Of a DNA stretch of 64,000 nucleotides, positions 12,527-23,967 are shown piece after piece. A model generated the notes under the pieces. It saw nothing but the letters and a program-made list of their open reading frames with translations. It ran no database searches and was not told where the DNA came from. Location of the stretch: positions 22,225,098 through 22,289,097 of the forward strand of contig NC_049903.1 in the NCBI RefSeq assembly GCF_001411555.2, in the 5' to 3' direction. Source of the DNA: Juglans regia (lineage: Eukaryota > Streptophyta > Magnoliopsida > Fagales > Juglandaceae). The translations under genes were made by a program, and so were the position numbers. Numbering within the stretch: position 1 is the first letter of the stretch; each line of letters opens with the position of its first letter.

Positions 12527-12590
12527 ATGTGTTGCATGTCCCGACACCTTAGAGTTTATCCGATCCCAAGCCAAATCTGGGAGCGTCACA
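12527..12590 (+). repeat. 3' end of X LTR (X4), left half at 9623-9648
   Basis: Joining 9623-9648 (tcatgaacgagagtagg) to 12527-12590 across the solo LTR gives the X LTR terminus seen intact at 15495-15580, ending GAGCGTCACA. It directly precedes element Y and may be Y's own 5' LTR end, but no PBS is recognisable after it. Confidence 0.6.
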
Positions 12591-13336
12591 CTTCCATTAA
12601 TATCACATGACAAAAGTCACCTCTTTCACCCAAAGTACTAAGCTAAAACAACCATTTAGCGAAAATAGGGTCCCAAATTGTGGAGGCCTTTAACTAATTC
12701 GAACAAAGGCAAGGGAAGTAGTAATGGGATGACAAGTGTCATCTACCAATCCGTAGTGTACTAAGTGTGGCTAGCTTCACGTCGGAGAATGTTGTTACGA
12801 GTATGAAGTTTGCTTTAAATGCGAAAAACTAGGGCACGTGATCCAAGAATGTCCCAACGCATCCGAAAGCAGTGGAGATAGATACAACAGCGACAACAAG
12901 CCATAGGTAAGGCCCCACATACCAACAAGAGTGTATGATGTTACGCCAAGTGATGTTGATGTTGACACTCTAGAGACCGAGGAAGCTAGCGTCATCACAA
13001 GTATCTCCTACGACCTTGTGTCTTTACAATAAGCATAGAATGGTAGAATTATAATTGATAGTAGTACTACCTTACTTCAATATTAGGAAATGTCAACCTG
13101 TTAAGGTTTACAACTTCTGCACTATTTGATTCGGGTGTGTCGTAGTATTTTGTGTTAACAGGTTGTACTTTGCACTATTCAATAACTCGGTTTTGTTGTT
13201 AAAGTTCACAAGGTTAGCACATATTTGTAGTTTGCAAACTGAATTGTTACCTCATGAGGTTGTAGTAACCATTCCTAATGGGAGTACAATAGCCTGTACC
13301 CGTGTAGTTAAGAGTATCCTGTTAAGTTAGAGGAAG
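12591..13336 (+). pseudogene. Element Y: Gag nucleocapsid and protease start
   Basis: A degenerate Gag tail leads to a CCHC knuckle, CFKCEKLGHVIQEC (about 12810-12855), which binds genomic RNA in the family. It is followed by the linker RVYDVTPSDVDVD. After an intron-like insert (13001-13086) comes the protease start, SALFDSGVS, with the DSG active site visible, then PHEVVVTIPNGSTIACTRVV. A TAG follows DSGVS, and capsid coding is unreadable. The frame is broken at 13337 by a solo LTR and resumes at 15586. The motif order is that of Tekay/Del-like Ty3/gypsy elements. Confidence 0.65.
13001..13086 (+). other. Intron-like insert at the Gag/protease boundary of Y
   Basis: The 86-bp segment starts GTATCTCC, ends TTCAATATTAG, and is about two-thirds A+T. 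Read through, it gives a TAA at 13030-13032. Skipped, the frame passes from the codons for VIT (ending at 13000, after the first base of the next codon) to the protease start. Position and phase match the insert in Z at 56528-56619. No splicing evidence is available here. Confidence 0.6.
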
Positions 13337-15580
13337 TGTAACAGCTTGTTAGAAATTCACTAGTGGCATGAATGAATAAAAGAATGAAATGTATGAAAAT
13401 ACGTAACGGCCTCATGAATGAATGAAAAAGGGTACCCAATGAATGAATGGGCAGATTGCAATGCCGGGCAGTACGGGTAGTGCACCTAGTGCTGCACCCT
13501 AACGGAATGAGATTTCAATCGGCGGCCACGGGTGAATCCATTGGCCATAAGGCTGCTAATCCTAACACACGGGGCGTAATAGTGTGTACTGGCCTATAAA
13601 AGTGATAAGAAAGAAAGAATGAATGTATGCATGTATGCACGAATGAACGCACTGACTCTTTAAGAAATGAAGGCACTGACGGGAGACATGTATACAAAAA
13701 GAAAGTCCCTATTTAAAAGCAAAACCTCATCTAGTGACGTTTTCAAAAGAACGCACGCAAGCACGTATGCATGCATGTAATAGTATGTATGAATGAAGAA
13801 TTCATGAATGAAAACCTATGTTGTTATATTTTAACTGTATGAAGTAATGCTTACGAGTCTTTGACTCATTTTAGTTTTTATGTATGCCCCTTCCCCCACA
13901 GGAACTGAATGAAGTACTCGTCAGGAGGAACACGGCCCATGAGGAAGAGCATGGAAGTCTAGGCATGAGTTTTAATAGTACGAGAGGCCTTTTTATTATT
14001 AAAATTGATGTTTTCCACTGTAAACCTCTTTTATTGTCAAAGCTCATTTTATCTTATGAACGTAGAGTCTTGCACCCTGGGCATGCAAGTAAAAAAAAGG
14101 TTTTAAATTGAACGGTAATTCTCGTCGTCCTTTCTAAAAATATTTATAAAAAGTCCCACCACAAGGACGGGTGTTATAACAACAATTGTGGAGCATGAAG
14201 GCCACAACAACTATGGAGCATACACTACGTGAGACACAGCAATTGTGATACGTAGAATACTTGGGGCCACAACAACTGTGGAGTACGTATTAATGCACTC
14301 ACAGCTGGTATAGACACTTGTGTTGTGATGCGGTAATCGGCTGGGACACACAGCTCAAGGGGACCTGTGTAGCACTCGTATAGTCACTTTTATTAATTAA
14401 GTCTATTGAATAAGATTCTAAGTTCATGTATTTCACGTTCAAGTCATGTTTCACGTTATGTTATGTTCAAGTTTACGTTTATGTCAAGTTTCAAGTTCAT
14501 GTCAATCATGGTAACCCCATGAGATAAGAATACACAATCATGGTAACCCCATGAGAGTGCTCAATCATGGTGACCCCATGAGACAAGAATATGTTTCAAG
14601 TTCATGTTTATGTCATGTTATGTTCAAGTTCACGTTCACGTTCATATTATGTTCAAGTTCACGTTCACATTCATATTATGTCATGTTCACGTTCACGTTC
14701 ACGTTATGTTTCAAGTTCACGTTTATGTTATGTTGTGCTCAGGTTCATGTTATATTCAAGTTCATGTTTAAATTATGTTTGTTCACGTTCATGCTATGTT
14801 TCAAGTCCATGTTATCTTTCAAGTTCACGTTCATGCTATGTTGCTAGTCCATATTATGTTTTAGGTTCACGTACATGCCATGTCACGTCAAGCTGAGTTT
14901 CAGTTTCAGTTCAAGTTATGTCATTTATGACATGCTGTATGTCAAGTTATGCTATGCTTACTTATTACTTTGATTATGCATTCATGCTTTTACTGCCATG
15001 CATGCATCACTAACCTGTGTGAAAGTTTCTAGTTAACTTGCTGAGATTTGTAATCAAATCTCACCGTGGTAGTCCCAACTACCATTCCCCTTGAAAGGTA
15101 GGCGATGTGTCAGGATCTGAGCAGGGAACAGACACTGGCAGATTGAAGGAGGTTGACTAGACGCCGTAGATGCAACACGGAACTTGCAGCCTCCATAGTT
15201 AGGTCTTTGGATAGTATTCCGGCACCGCTAGTCAAGTTACACGAATTACTCAACGAACTAGCCCAATAGTGTATTTTGGCACTATAATTATAGAGCCAGG
15301 TCTCCGTTGTTTTGAGATTATAGTCTTCTGAGACCCGTGCTGTAATTGTGGATGTTTATTTTGCTAAGTACGCATGGATTATGTTTTAACTATTTGAGAT
15401 ATTATAAGTTTAGTGCATAGTATTGCTCAAAAAAAAGATGTTGTGAATATTGCATAATGCTATATGCATGTTAGGAAAATTGCATCTTATATGTCATGAA
15501 CGGGGGTAGGTAACCTTGTGTTGCATGTTCCGACGCATCAGATGTCCGTCCGATCCCAAGCGGAATCTGTGGGCGTCACA
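13337..15580 (+). mobile_element. Solo LTR of family X (X3)
   Basis: The insertion starts TGTAACAGCTTG, ends GGGCGTCACA, and has the perfect TSD GGAAG (13332-13336 and 15581-15585). It is 2244 bp. It splits the protease of Y. It contains the TTCACG/TTATG low-complexity tract and the conserved end block (aacgggggtaggtaacc, then cgatcccaagcgg). Several short ATGAATGA-rich runs occur near 13370-13810. There is no coding content. Confidence 0.85.
14415..14935 (+). repeat. Low-complexity TTCACG/TTATG tract in X3
   Basis: Degenerate units such as caagttcacgttcatgttat repeat for about 500 bp, with a short ccccatgaga duplication near 14515-14580. It is equivalent to 4373-4800. Confidence 0.75.
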
Positions 15581-15585
15581 GGAAG

Positions 15586-16015
15586 GATGTTGAAGGCCGA
15601 TTTAATGGCGTTCGGTTTGATAGAGTCTGATATGATTTTGGGGATGGATTGACTATTCAAACACTATGATAAAATAGAGTGTCAAAGGAGAGAAGTTGTA
15701 TTTGAACACCTAGATGAAGACAAGATTAGTTATGCAGGAATGTCGGTTAAGGCCACCCCTCCAATGATTTCGGCTTTGCAAGCCAGGAGGCGCATTGAGG
15801 AAGGTGCCTCAACATTTTGGTAATGGTTGTAGAGGAGTCAATTGAGAATGAAGAGTCCGTGGGATACCTATGTTTGATGACATTCCTAAAAGTTTCATCG
15901 ACAAGTTACTTGGATTATTGTCAGACAAAAGACGGAGTACGGAATAGAGTCAAAATTGGCGACAACTCTAATGCAAAAGGCATTGTATGCTAAACTCAGT
16001 AAGTGCGAGTTCTAG
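15586..16015 (+). pseudogene. Element Y: protease C-terminus and an RT fragment
   Basis: The frame resumes after the X3 solo LTR with LKADLMAFGLIESDMILGMD and HYDKIECQRREVVF, the C-terminal half of retropepsin (ILGMD flap-distal motif). Next come KATPPMISALQARR and a degraded stretch. From about 15970 the motif LYAKLSKCEF, part of the RT domain, appears. Most of RT between these points is deleted. The frame has several stops. The next part of Y (RT thumb onward) is at 27367, after the nested X5 insertion. Confidence 0.6.
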
Positions 16016-16574
16016 TTCTAGATGCCCCCAAATTCCGCGTGGGATTGGATGAACATTTGAAGCTTAGAGACATGCAACACAAGGTTACCTGCCCCCGTTC
16101 ATGACATATAAGATCCAATATTCCAAACATGTATCTAGCATTATGCAATATTCGCAGCGGATAATTTTTTTCTTTAGTAATACTATGCACCAAACTCAAA
16201 ATATCTCAAATGCTTAAAGCATACTTCATACATAAAGACATACTAAACGTCAGAGATCACAACATTAGTCCAAAATGGTTGTGATCGTAAGTGTACTGGA
16301 GATTCAACTTCATAAGTACAAGTAGTAATTTGAATTAACTACTATATTATCATTGACGTCGCATCATCGCTTAGTCGACCGTGTCCAGCTGATTATTTCC
16401 CAGTTTTCCTTCAGATCCTGTAACAAAATCTACCATTCGGTGAGAATGGTAGTTGAGACTACCATAGTGAGATTTGATTACAAATCTTAGCAAGTTGACA
16501 GAAAACCTCCACACAGGTTAATGGTGTGCACGCATAGCAGTAAAAGTATGAATGCATAATCAAAGTCATAAGTA

Positions 16575-16905
16575 ATCATTGCATAACTTGACATACAACA
16601 TAACATAACTAACATAACTTAAACTAAAACGTGAACTAAAACGTGATTTGGCATGGCATAAACATGAACTTGAAACGTACTATGGACTTGAAACATGGCA
16701 TAGCATCAACGTGAACATAACATAACATGAACGTGAACATAACATAACATGAATTTGAACTTAAAACATAACATAAATGTGAGCATAACATAACATGAAC
16801 ATGAACTTGAACATAACATGAACTTGGAATCTTTTTCTTTAACTGCTTAAACTCAACTTCTTTAATTAACATGAACTTGATCTGACTTCTTAACTTTAAA
16901 TGAAC
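16575..16905 (-). repeat. Low-complexity tract in X5
   Basis: Units such as cataacatgaacgtgaac recur; this is the reverse complement of the tract at 14415-14935. Confidence 0.75.
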
Positions 16906-18573
16906 TTGATTATAGTACGACAAATTTTACTCTTTCACCATAGTACTCAACAGTGTATAGCCTTGACCGCAGTACCAGGCAGTGAGCATCATCCTTGTCC
17001 ATAGTATAATTTAACTTATATATCCTTCTGTAGTACGGCCACTGTAGTACTTGGAAGCGCATAAGCCTTGACCGCAATACCAAGTAGCGCGTATCATCCT
17101 TAACCATAAAACAACTAAACTGATAACATGAACTTAACTTGAACAAACTTGCAACAGTGAATATTACATTACATGACATACATGACATTCCACTTCTTCC
17201 TGACATTGTCTTGATGAGTTTTACCGTAGAAATGAATACCACTCACTAAGTAAGTTCCCAGGAAAGATTCTTCTTTCCTAGACAGAACTTCAAGGTTCCC
17301 AAGAAAGTTTGGAGGGTTACATCGGTCCACTTAAGAACCAATCGCCTAGACAGAACCACCTTAGATTGTACGTATCCGCACTACATGCAATGTTTAGCAA
17401 TACATGACAGAATATTTTGTGTAACAGATGAATAATTCCTCACAGAATAAATTCTATGTAACAGATAAACATGTAATGACTTGACAAGGCACATATGATA
17501 ATATACATACATATACTGTAGTTCCTTTACTTAACACTCATACACATTAAACTGATAGTGAGTTAAAAGCTAACTTACCTCGCTTTTCAAGTTTCTAGGC
17601 AAAACTCAAGCGCGATTATGAGGAACTGAAAATAGTGAGTTTTAAAAGTTTTAACTTAATCACTAACAATTAGAAATAGAGAAAAAATATCTTAGAGTAA
17701 AATTACCATTTTACCCTCTACATGTAGGAAAATAATCATTTTACTCCTAACTTAAGGATTTTGTATCCTAACTCTAAAAATCACCAAAATTTACATATCT
17801 CATGTAAATTTATTCTAAACTCAAATATTAATTCAGAAAAATTTAAAACTAAGCACAACCATTAAAACACTATAAAGGCCGAAACTTACATAGGCTATTT
17901 CCCTCGATTTTTGTTTCTAACTTGATTTGATCAACCTCTTAAAGGTGTCCTAAAACAGATCTAAGCTTTAAACTCAAGATCACATGGTTAAAAACCGACT
18001 AAAACATGAATTTAGCCAAGAACATCATCACTTGGCCTATCCGAATATCGCTTTACATAAAATTTCATATCTGTGAAACTAACATCAAATATCTTCAAAA
18101 CAACATTCTAACATGTATATGAGAGGCATAGAATCCTCAAATAAAAATATCAAAGCCATTGGGATAAGATTAGACCATAAAAGATTTAAACTTTTTCAAA
18201 ACAGCAACTGTTATTCTTCTTCCAGATTTGAAGTTTCTAAATCTAAGAAAATCTTTTCCCAAAAATGTTAATCATGCAATAAATCCTCAACTAATAATCA
18301 TATACACCTGTCAATAGTACTCCATAAAACTTTCTGTGATGACCCGAGTTTTGTCTAGACTTGGCCCTTAGTATTTGTTCTAGGTAGCCATCACATTTTA
18401 GGAGCCTTAGTTACCTTGGAAGGCCTTAGAACCTTTGATGTGGTAACTTGAGTCCAAGAGGACAGTGGCACTAGTTTACTTTGAAATTTCGACCCTATTT
18501 AGAAACCTAGGTCCAATGATTTAGGCCCATGATCCAATTCCAAGTCACTAGTGCCATGTGTCATGAGAATGTT

Positions 18574-19789
18574 TGTAACACCCCGCTCCCCATTAAAGAC
18601 ATTTTAGAATTTTTGAGGAGCCAGTGTGCTACTACTAAACTTAAATAGAAAAGCTTTTTTTTTTTTTAACAATGCGCCAGATGCGAAAGAATTCCATAAA
18701 ATAACAAATTTCAATAAGTACTAAAAATTCAAAATAAAGTCTACGGAAGCACTTATTAAAAATACGGAAGTCTCATGTGCTTATCAAAATAATTTATTTA
18801 AGCTTTAAACCATAGAAATAGTCATAGCATAATCTGTCTAGGCCTCTACCTCGCCTTCCGGAGTCAAGTCCATGTCCTGTAGTCTCATCTTCATAAATGT
18901 CATCACCTGGGGGGTTTAAAAACATAAAAACAATCTAAAATGAGTCAAATACTCAATAAGCAACACATCATACAGTAAACATAATAAACATAAGGTTTCT
19001 TGAAAAGCGTGCATATTCATAAATACATTCATAAATAACATGTGCATGAACATTAACTTATCTTTCACATGTCATAGGTCGTTACCCACTATTGACTCCC
19101 GTGAGTTAGGGTTAGCAAATCTAAATAGATTCCGATTCCGCCCGTGGCCGCGAGTTGTGGAATCCATACTTAAGGAAGACATACTGGGTGCACTACCAAC
19201 ATGCATGACCTGGCAATGTAATATGCCCATAACATAAGTACCGTTTTCATATCATTACATAGGCCATTACATATCTTATCATAATCATACTTGCATACTG
19301 GTTATTTCATAGATTTCAACAGAAATCGCATACGTACTTGCCATATCGTATCATAGATTTCAAATGAAATCACTTTATTTCATAAATATCGTGATACATG
19401 TTTCCTTACATAAATTCATGACTTTTCATAGAAAATTTTATGAATAACTCTCACATAAAATCATGCATTTCATAATTAATTTTATGAAATAGCTCTTACA
19501 TAAAATCATGCACTTAATAAATAATTTTATGAATAATCTCTCACATAAAATCATGTATGACTTCCCATAATTATTTTAATGCATAAGTTATCACATAAAA
19601 TCATCAGTATTCATAAACTTTCACATAAAATCATGACTTTTATAAATCTGTTGATGCATTTAATAATAATGAAGCCTAAAATAATCTATCTGATAAATTT
19701 TCTAATGGGCTTTAACTCATTTATTGAGCTTAATAAAATTATTCGAATTTTATCCCAAAAAAAAATAAATATAGGATTGGGTCGTTACA
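18574..19789 (-). repeat. 3' LTR of the G element
   Basis: On the plus strand it reads TGTAACACCCCGCTCCCC...GGATTGGGTCGTTACA. It is shorter than the related LTR at 41943-44371 because the middle part is deleted. It includes units of about 47 bp with the core acataaaatcatg at 19430-19650. It has no coding content. Confidence 0.8.
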
Positions 19790-19803
19790 ATCTCCCCTCC
19801 TTA
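19790..19803 (-). promoter_or_regulatory. Polypurine tract of the G element
   Basis: On the minus strand the sequence taaggaggggagat directly precedes the LTR start TGTAACGACCC. Confidence 0.75.
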
Positions 19804-20182
19804 TAAATCCTTTCTTTTACTGTGTTTTATTCTAAATCCTTGATCATTTAATTGAACCTATTATTCCCTGACTTTTAATCCTTTGATATTTATTCTTACA
19901 CCTCTTTAATTCTCCAAAATTGTAAGCCTTGATAATGAATACGATTACAAGCCTAAAAATAATAATTTCGCAAAAAGTATTTAAAATCCTCCACATGCAA
20001 TAATAATCTCAAATAATTCATAACCTGACACTCTCCAAAGTTCAGATCCTAACTCGTATAATTCATGCTAAGATAGATTTTCGTTACCTATAGCACCTAT
20101 AATATTTCCAATAGTCATCCTGAATACCACAACTTACATACCTAATATTCCAACAACATTCAATATTTCTAATTTGAGGAAA
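19804..20182 (-). other. Non-coding remainder between gag and PPT (G element)
   Basis: About 380 bp of AT-rich sequence sits where pol would be. No protease, RT or integrase motif is seen on either strand. It begins just after a potential 5' splice site at the end of gag (GTAACT, minus strand from 20190), so it may include remains of the Gag/protease intron. Confidence 0.5.
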
Positions 20183-21110
20183 TTAGTTACCTGTGTTCTC
20201 ATTGGTGGGCACATCAATGTCGCGCAACTGTACCAAGGAGAAAACTCGAGCTGGTGCCATATTCTTCTGTCCATCTCTTGTAGCTTGAGTAGTAGCTATG
20301 TTCTTCCCAGGACAGTCTCGAAGATGATGTCCTTCCTTCCCACACTTGAAACATGCTCCGGTTCCCATCAAACATTTCCCTGCATGCCTCTTACTACACT
20401 TCCCACACATTGGGGAGCCATCCTATCTCACCCCGTTGTGGCCGTTGTCCATTATCCTGAAAAGGCCTCTTATCCCAATGTGATGCTGGTTGGAGTTGTT
20501 GTTCTTGAATGTCTTCTTCAGCAATGGTAGCACGGGTGACCAGTTCCGTGAAACTCTGAATCCTGAGAGTACGTACGCACTCCCTAGTCCTGCGATTCAG
20601 ACCGCGCTCAAACTTTTCAACTTTCTTTTCCTCATCTGGAATTAAGTAACTGGCAAAACGGGAAAGCTCCATGAATGTCGTAGCATACTGTGCTACCGTC
20701 ATTGATCCTTGAGTAAGGTCCATAAATTGGCGAGCTCTCGACTCCTGAAGAGTTCATGGGAAAAAGGGATCCAGAAAGATTCTCTTGAAATGCTCCCAAG
20801 AAATGGGGACTGCTTTCCCTAATTCCAACTAAACCAAAGCCCGAGTCGACTTCCACCATTTGTTTGCCATGTCAGTCAAATGGTAAGTGGCATATTTCAC
20901 CTTCTGATCATCCGTGCAGTAGAGCACTTCGAAAATCTGCTCCATACGTTCAATCCAGCTTTCCGCATCTAAGGAATTCAATTTGCCATCGAAAGTAGGT
21001 GGTTGCTGGTGGGAGAATTGTTCTAATGTGCATGTGCATGTGAGTGGATTGTTTGAAATTGATAGAAGAAAAATCCGATAGGGAGGATTTTTATTATGAA
21101 GAGGATTCAT
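20183..21110 (-). pseudogene. Gag of the G element (capsid and zinc knuckle)
   Basis: Reading down from 21110: an N-terminal segment, then the capsid motifs FDGKLNSLDAESWIERMEQI and WWKSTRALV, then MTVAQYATTFMELSRFASYL and EEKKVEKFERGLNRR. This is the Retrotrans_gag pattern that builds the particle shell. After a frameshift near 20410 the zinc region CGKCSKRHAGKC plus CFKCGKEGHHLRDC follows, then ARVFSLVQ. The frame ends NENTGN-stop at 20183-20185, right at a potential splice donor. A stop after RALV and another near 20738 also interrupt capsid. It is related to the Gag of Y and Z. Confidence 0.75.
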
Positions 21111-21126
21111 GAGTTTGGAGGGATAT

Positions 21127-21270
21127 TAATAATAATAATAATAATAATAATGAAGCCTAAAATAATCTATCCGATAAATTTTCTAATGGGCTTTAACTCA
21201 TTTATTGAGCTTAATAAAATTATCTGAATTTTATCCCAAAAATAAATAAATATCGGATCGGGTCGTTACA
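21127..21270 (-). repeat. Truncated 5' LTR of the G element with (AAT)n
   Basis: The last 120 bp (gaagcctaaaataatctatc to GGATCGGGTCGTTACA) match the right end of the LTR at 19665-19789. The left edge is an (AAT)n run at 21127-21150. The rest of the LTR and the PBS are gone. Confidence 0.75.
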
Positions 21271-23818
21271 ATGTTACACCTTGAATCTAGTCTTGATAGT
21301 GAGGTTAAGGGGAAGAGAGGTGTAAGAAGGCACCAAGAATGGCTTGCATGCCTAGCCCATTGTTTTTGTCCAGAATTTGAGTTCCAAGGAAGATTTCTTG
21401 GAAAGGAAAGCCTAGGGAAGTGAAATGGAGCCTTTCTAGAAGTTTTGCATGGGAAACGAAAGAGAGGAACATAGGATTTCGAATTTATCTAGCTTTTGCC
21501 AAGTGTTAAGCATGCACTAAGTTTCAAGAAGATTTTGTGAAGAGACTATTGTATCAAGGACAAGTTTGCCCTTAGGGTTTCGGCTAGCACACTCCCAAGC
21601 ATTCCCATTCACTTGCCACTTAGTATATTTTAGACCAATGGTATATGAAAGGTCACCTAGGGAATGAGTACTTGGAGGATAAAGCAACATCTTGGATGAT
21701 AAGTGGCTAGGGCTATGGCACACGCCCAATGCCACTTGTCATCCATTCCAAAAGTTACTTGTTGGGAATAGGATAAGGCATGTATCATTTTACCAAACTA
21801 CCATTGAAGAAATACTAACTTGTTTAAGGAAAGGAAGGGCATAAAAGGGGAGAGAAGAAATTTTGGCCAAGGAGGAGAAGCCCTACATGCCACCCCCCAA
21901 AATGTCCCTTCCCAATGCAAACCAAGTGGGAAACTCCAAGAGGCTTTTCGTTAAAAGGGAAAGGGGGAAGAATAAACCTTGCCACTTGTCATCCATGCAG
22001 GGACTTTGGTTGCAACCAAGGAGGGAAGTGAAGGGTCTCCTATAAAAAGGGAAGGGGTCACGCCAAGGGGCTTTTTGCTTGCCATTTTTTCAGATTTGCA
22101 TGAGCTCTCACACTCTCCACACAATTCTCCCCTGCTCATTTGAAAGTTCCCTCATTTTCTTGTATTTTCTTTCCAACCAAACATGGTGGATCCTTGGAAG
22201 AGAAGGGATTTCAGCACTTCCAAGGATTAGTGAGGTAAGGATCAGCTTCCTCTAAGCCTTGCACACACACAACTCATTTCTCAATCCGAAAATAAGATTC
22301 AAATCTCATTAGACTTTGAGAAAGATAGAACACACATACTTTCTACCGTTTTCCTGCAAATAACTTAGTGTTTTCAAGAAAAACCCTTGAAGCCGATTAG
22401 TGAAGGGGGGTTCATCCTCCATGTTTCGACCATCACATCTATTTTTGTTTACTTTAGGTTTTGTTTTACTTTATGAGTGAAATGAAGGGGTTTTAACCTA
22501 AAAACCCTAGAAGCCGAATGGTTTAAGACCAAGTGATGTCTTAGAAATCCACACACACACTCAAGAACATGGGATAGGGTTTTAGATGCTCTTTCTAATA
22601 TAGTATGTTCGGATTTACATCTTGCTAGTATTTTTGTACGTGGATTTTTGTAGGTATATACTCAACTTACTCTTGATTAATGCTTGTATATAATTGTGTA
22701 AATCCTTCCATGGTTTTGATTACTTTGTTTGTTATCTCTTGGTTGTTTGTTTGAATATGTTAATATAATCTTGAGTAACTTTAAGGAAGAAATTATATGT
22801 TTCGGATTAGTGATGAAAATGCCATAAAATATTCCTACGAGTTTCGGTTTTCACTTGATTGAGGTTGATGGTTTATGAAACATGATGTTTCGGATGGAAT
22901 ATGCTTTGGAGGTTTTGGACTTAGTAAAAAACCTATGATTTCATGTCTTAGTTTACTATGTTTTGATTTCTATAATATATGCTTGAGGTTTGGGACATGT
23001 TTATGTGATGAATCTTCATGTTTTTGCACCTACGAGTTTCGGCCTAAGCAAGTTTTCATGGTTATACATGTTTTGATATCTCTTATGGTTTATGTTATCA
23101 TGCTATGAAATGAACATGTTATGCTTGGTTCTTTCATGCACGGCATTTCATATGTCATATGTCAAGTGTGAGTTAGCTTGGTTAAGTCTCATGTCACATA
23201 CATTTGGGGAAAAGTGGTTTCAAAGAAGTGTTTTCAAAGAAAATGTTTTCAATGAAAAGGTTTAAAAGTTTTATCACGACTCCAAGTGCTAGGGCGGGGG
23301 AATGTTATAGTGGAACTCTTCTGTCCACTCTAGAGTGTTTATGAATGGAGTGGTAACCCCTGGATCGACAAAGTACCATCGACGAGTCTCGAATGGATTC
23401 TTTTCAAAGAATGCTAGAGCGAGGAAGTGCCTAACGCTAGTGGGTGCATAAGGTATGTAACCCAACGAAGTAAGGTCGAGTTAATATGAATCTCTATCTA
23501 TGATGTATTCATCACGGTGCACGGACCGTTGATGGTGCGGTAACAAGCAGGACGGTTCTAAGGGGAAAGGTTTTGTGTCCACCCTCTAAATAAGAATATG
23601 AGAATAAGTGATAAGGATCACTCGATACAAATCTTGTGATATGTTCTGATAAGGCAAGTTCTGAATAAGTTCATGTGAATAAGAATAAGAATGAATCAAG
23701 AAGCTTTTATGATTTGCACCTCCTACTCCGGAGAGGATTGTAACAAGTTTAGTAAACGACGACCATGACCTAGAGGAAGTGAACGACACCTCCTCCTCCG
23801 GAGAGGATTGTGCCTAAG

Positions 23819-23959
23819 ATGGCTGTGAATCAGCCCAAGCCCTCCATCCTGGAGCGACTAGAGGCGATTGACCGGGAGATCACTGGTATCCATAAATTCA
23901 TTGCGGAGTTCAACCAGCGTAGCAACCGGGACAAGGACAGGCTTTGGAAAAATGTGTGA
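23819..23959 (+). CDS. Small open frame in the X' LTR, predicted helical peptide
   Basis: ATG at 23819 opens a 46-codon frame starting MAVNQPKPSILERLEAIDRE, rich in charged residues with heptad-like hydrophobics (a possible coiled coil), and ending WKNV-stop. If the CRM LTR inserted at 23968 and one TSD copy are ignored, the frame after the TGA continues with IFDEVRELKLL before a stop. An open frame at a similar place in LTR X6 (28200-28541, minus) has a related look, PSIVQSLEAADQFI. There is no known family. It may be chance, or an LTR-encoded accessory peptide. Confidence 0.3.
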   Translation: MAVNQPKPSILERLEAIDREITGIHKFIAEFNQRSNRDKDRLWKNV

Positions 23960-23967
23960 AGCCCAAA

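Larger units (their letters stand above)
18574..21270 (-). mobile_element. Gag-only LTR element (group G) with TSD
   Basis: The insertion is bounded by the perfect TSD ATGTT (18569-18573 and 21271-21275). On the minus strand it holds a truncated 5' LTR (21270 down to about 21127), gag (21110-20183), about 380 bp of non-coding sequence, a PPT and a 1216-bp 3' LTR. It has no protease, RT or integrase. It fits the published class of terminal-repeat elements with only a GAG domain (TR-GAG), although the 5' LTR truncation and gag damage show it is now dead. Confidence 0.75.
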
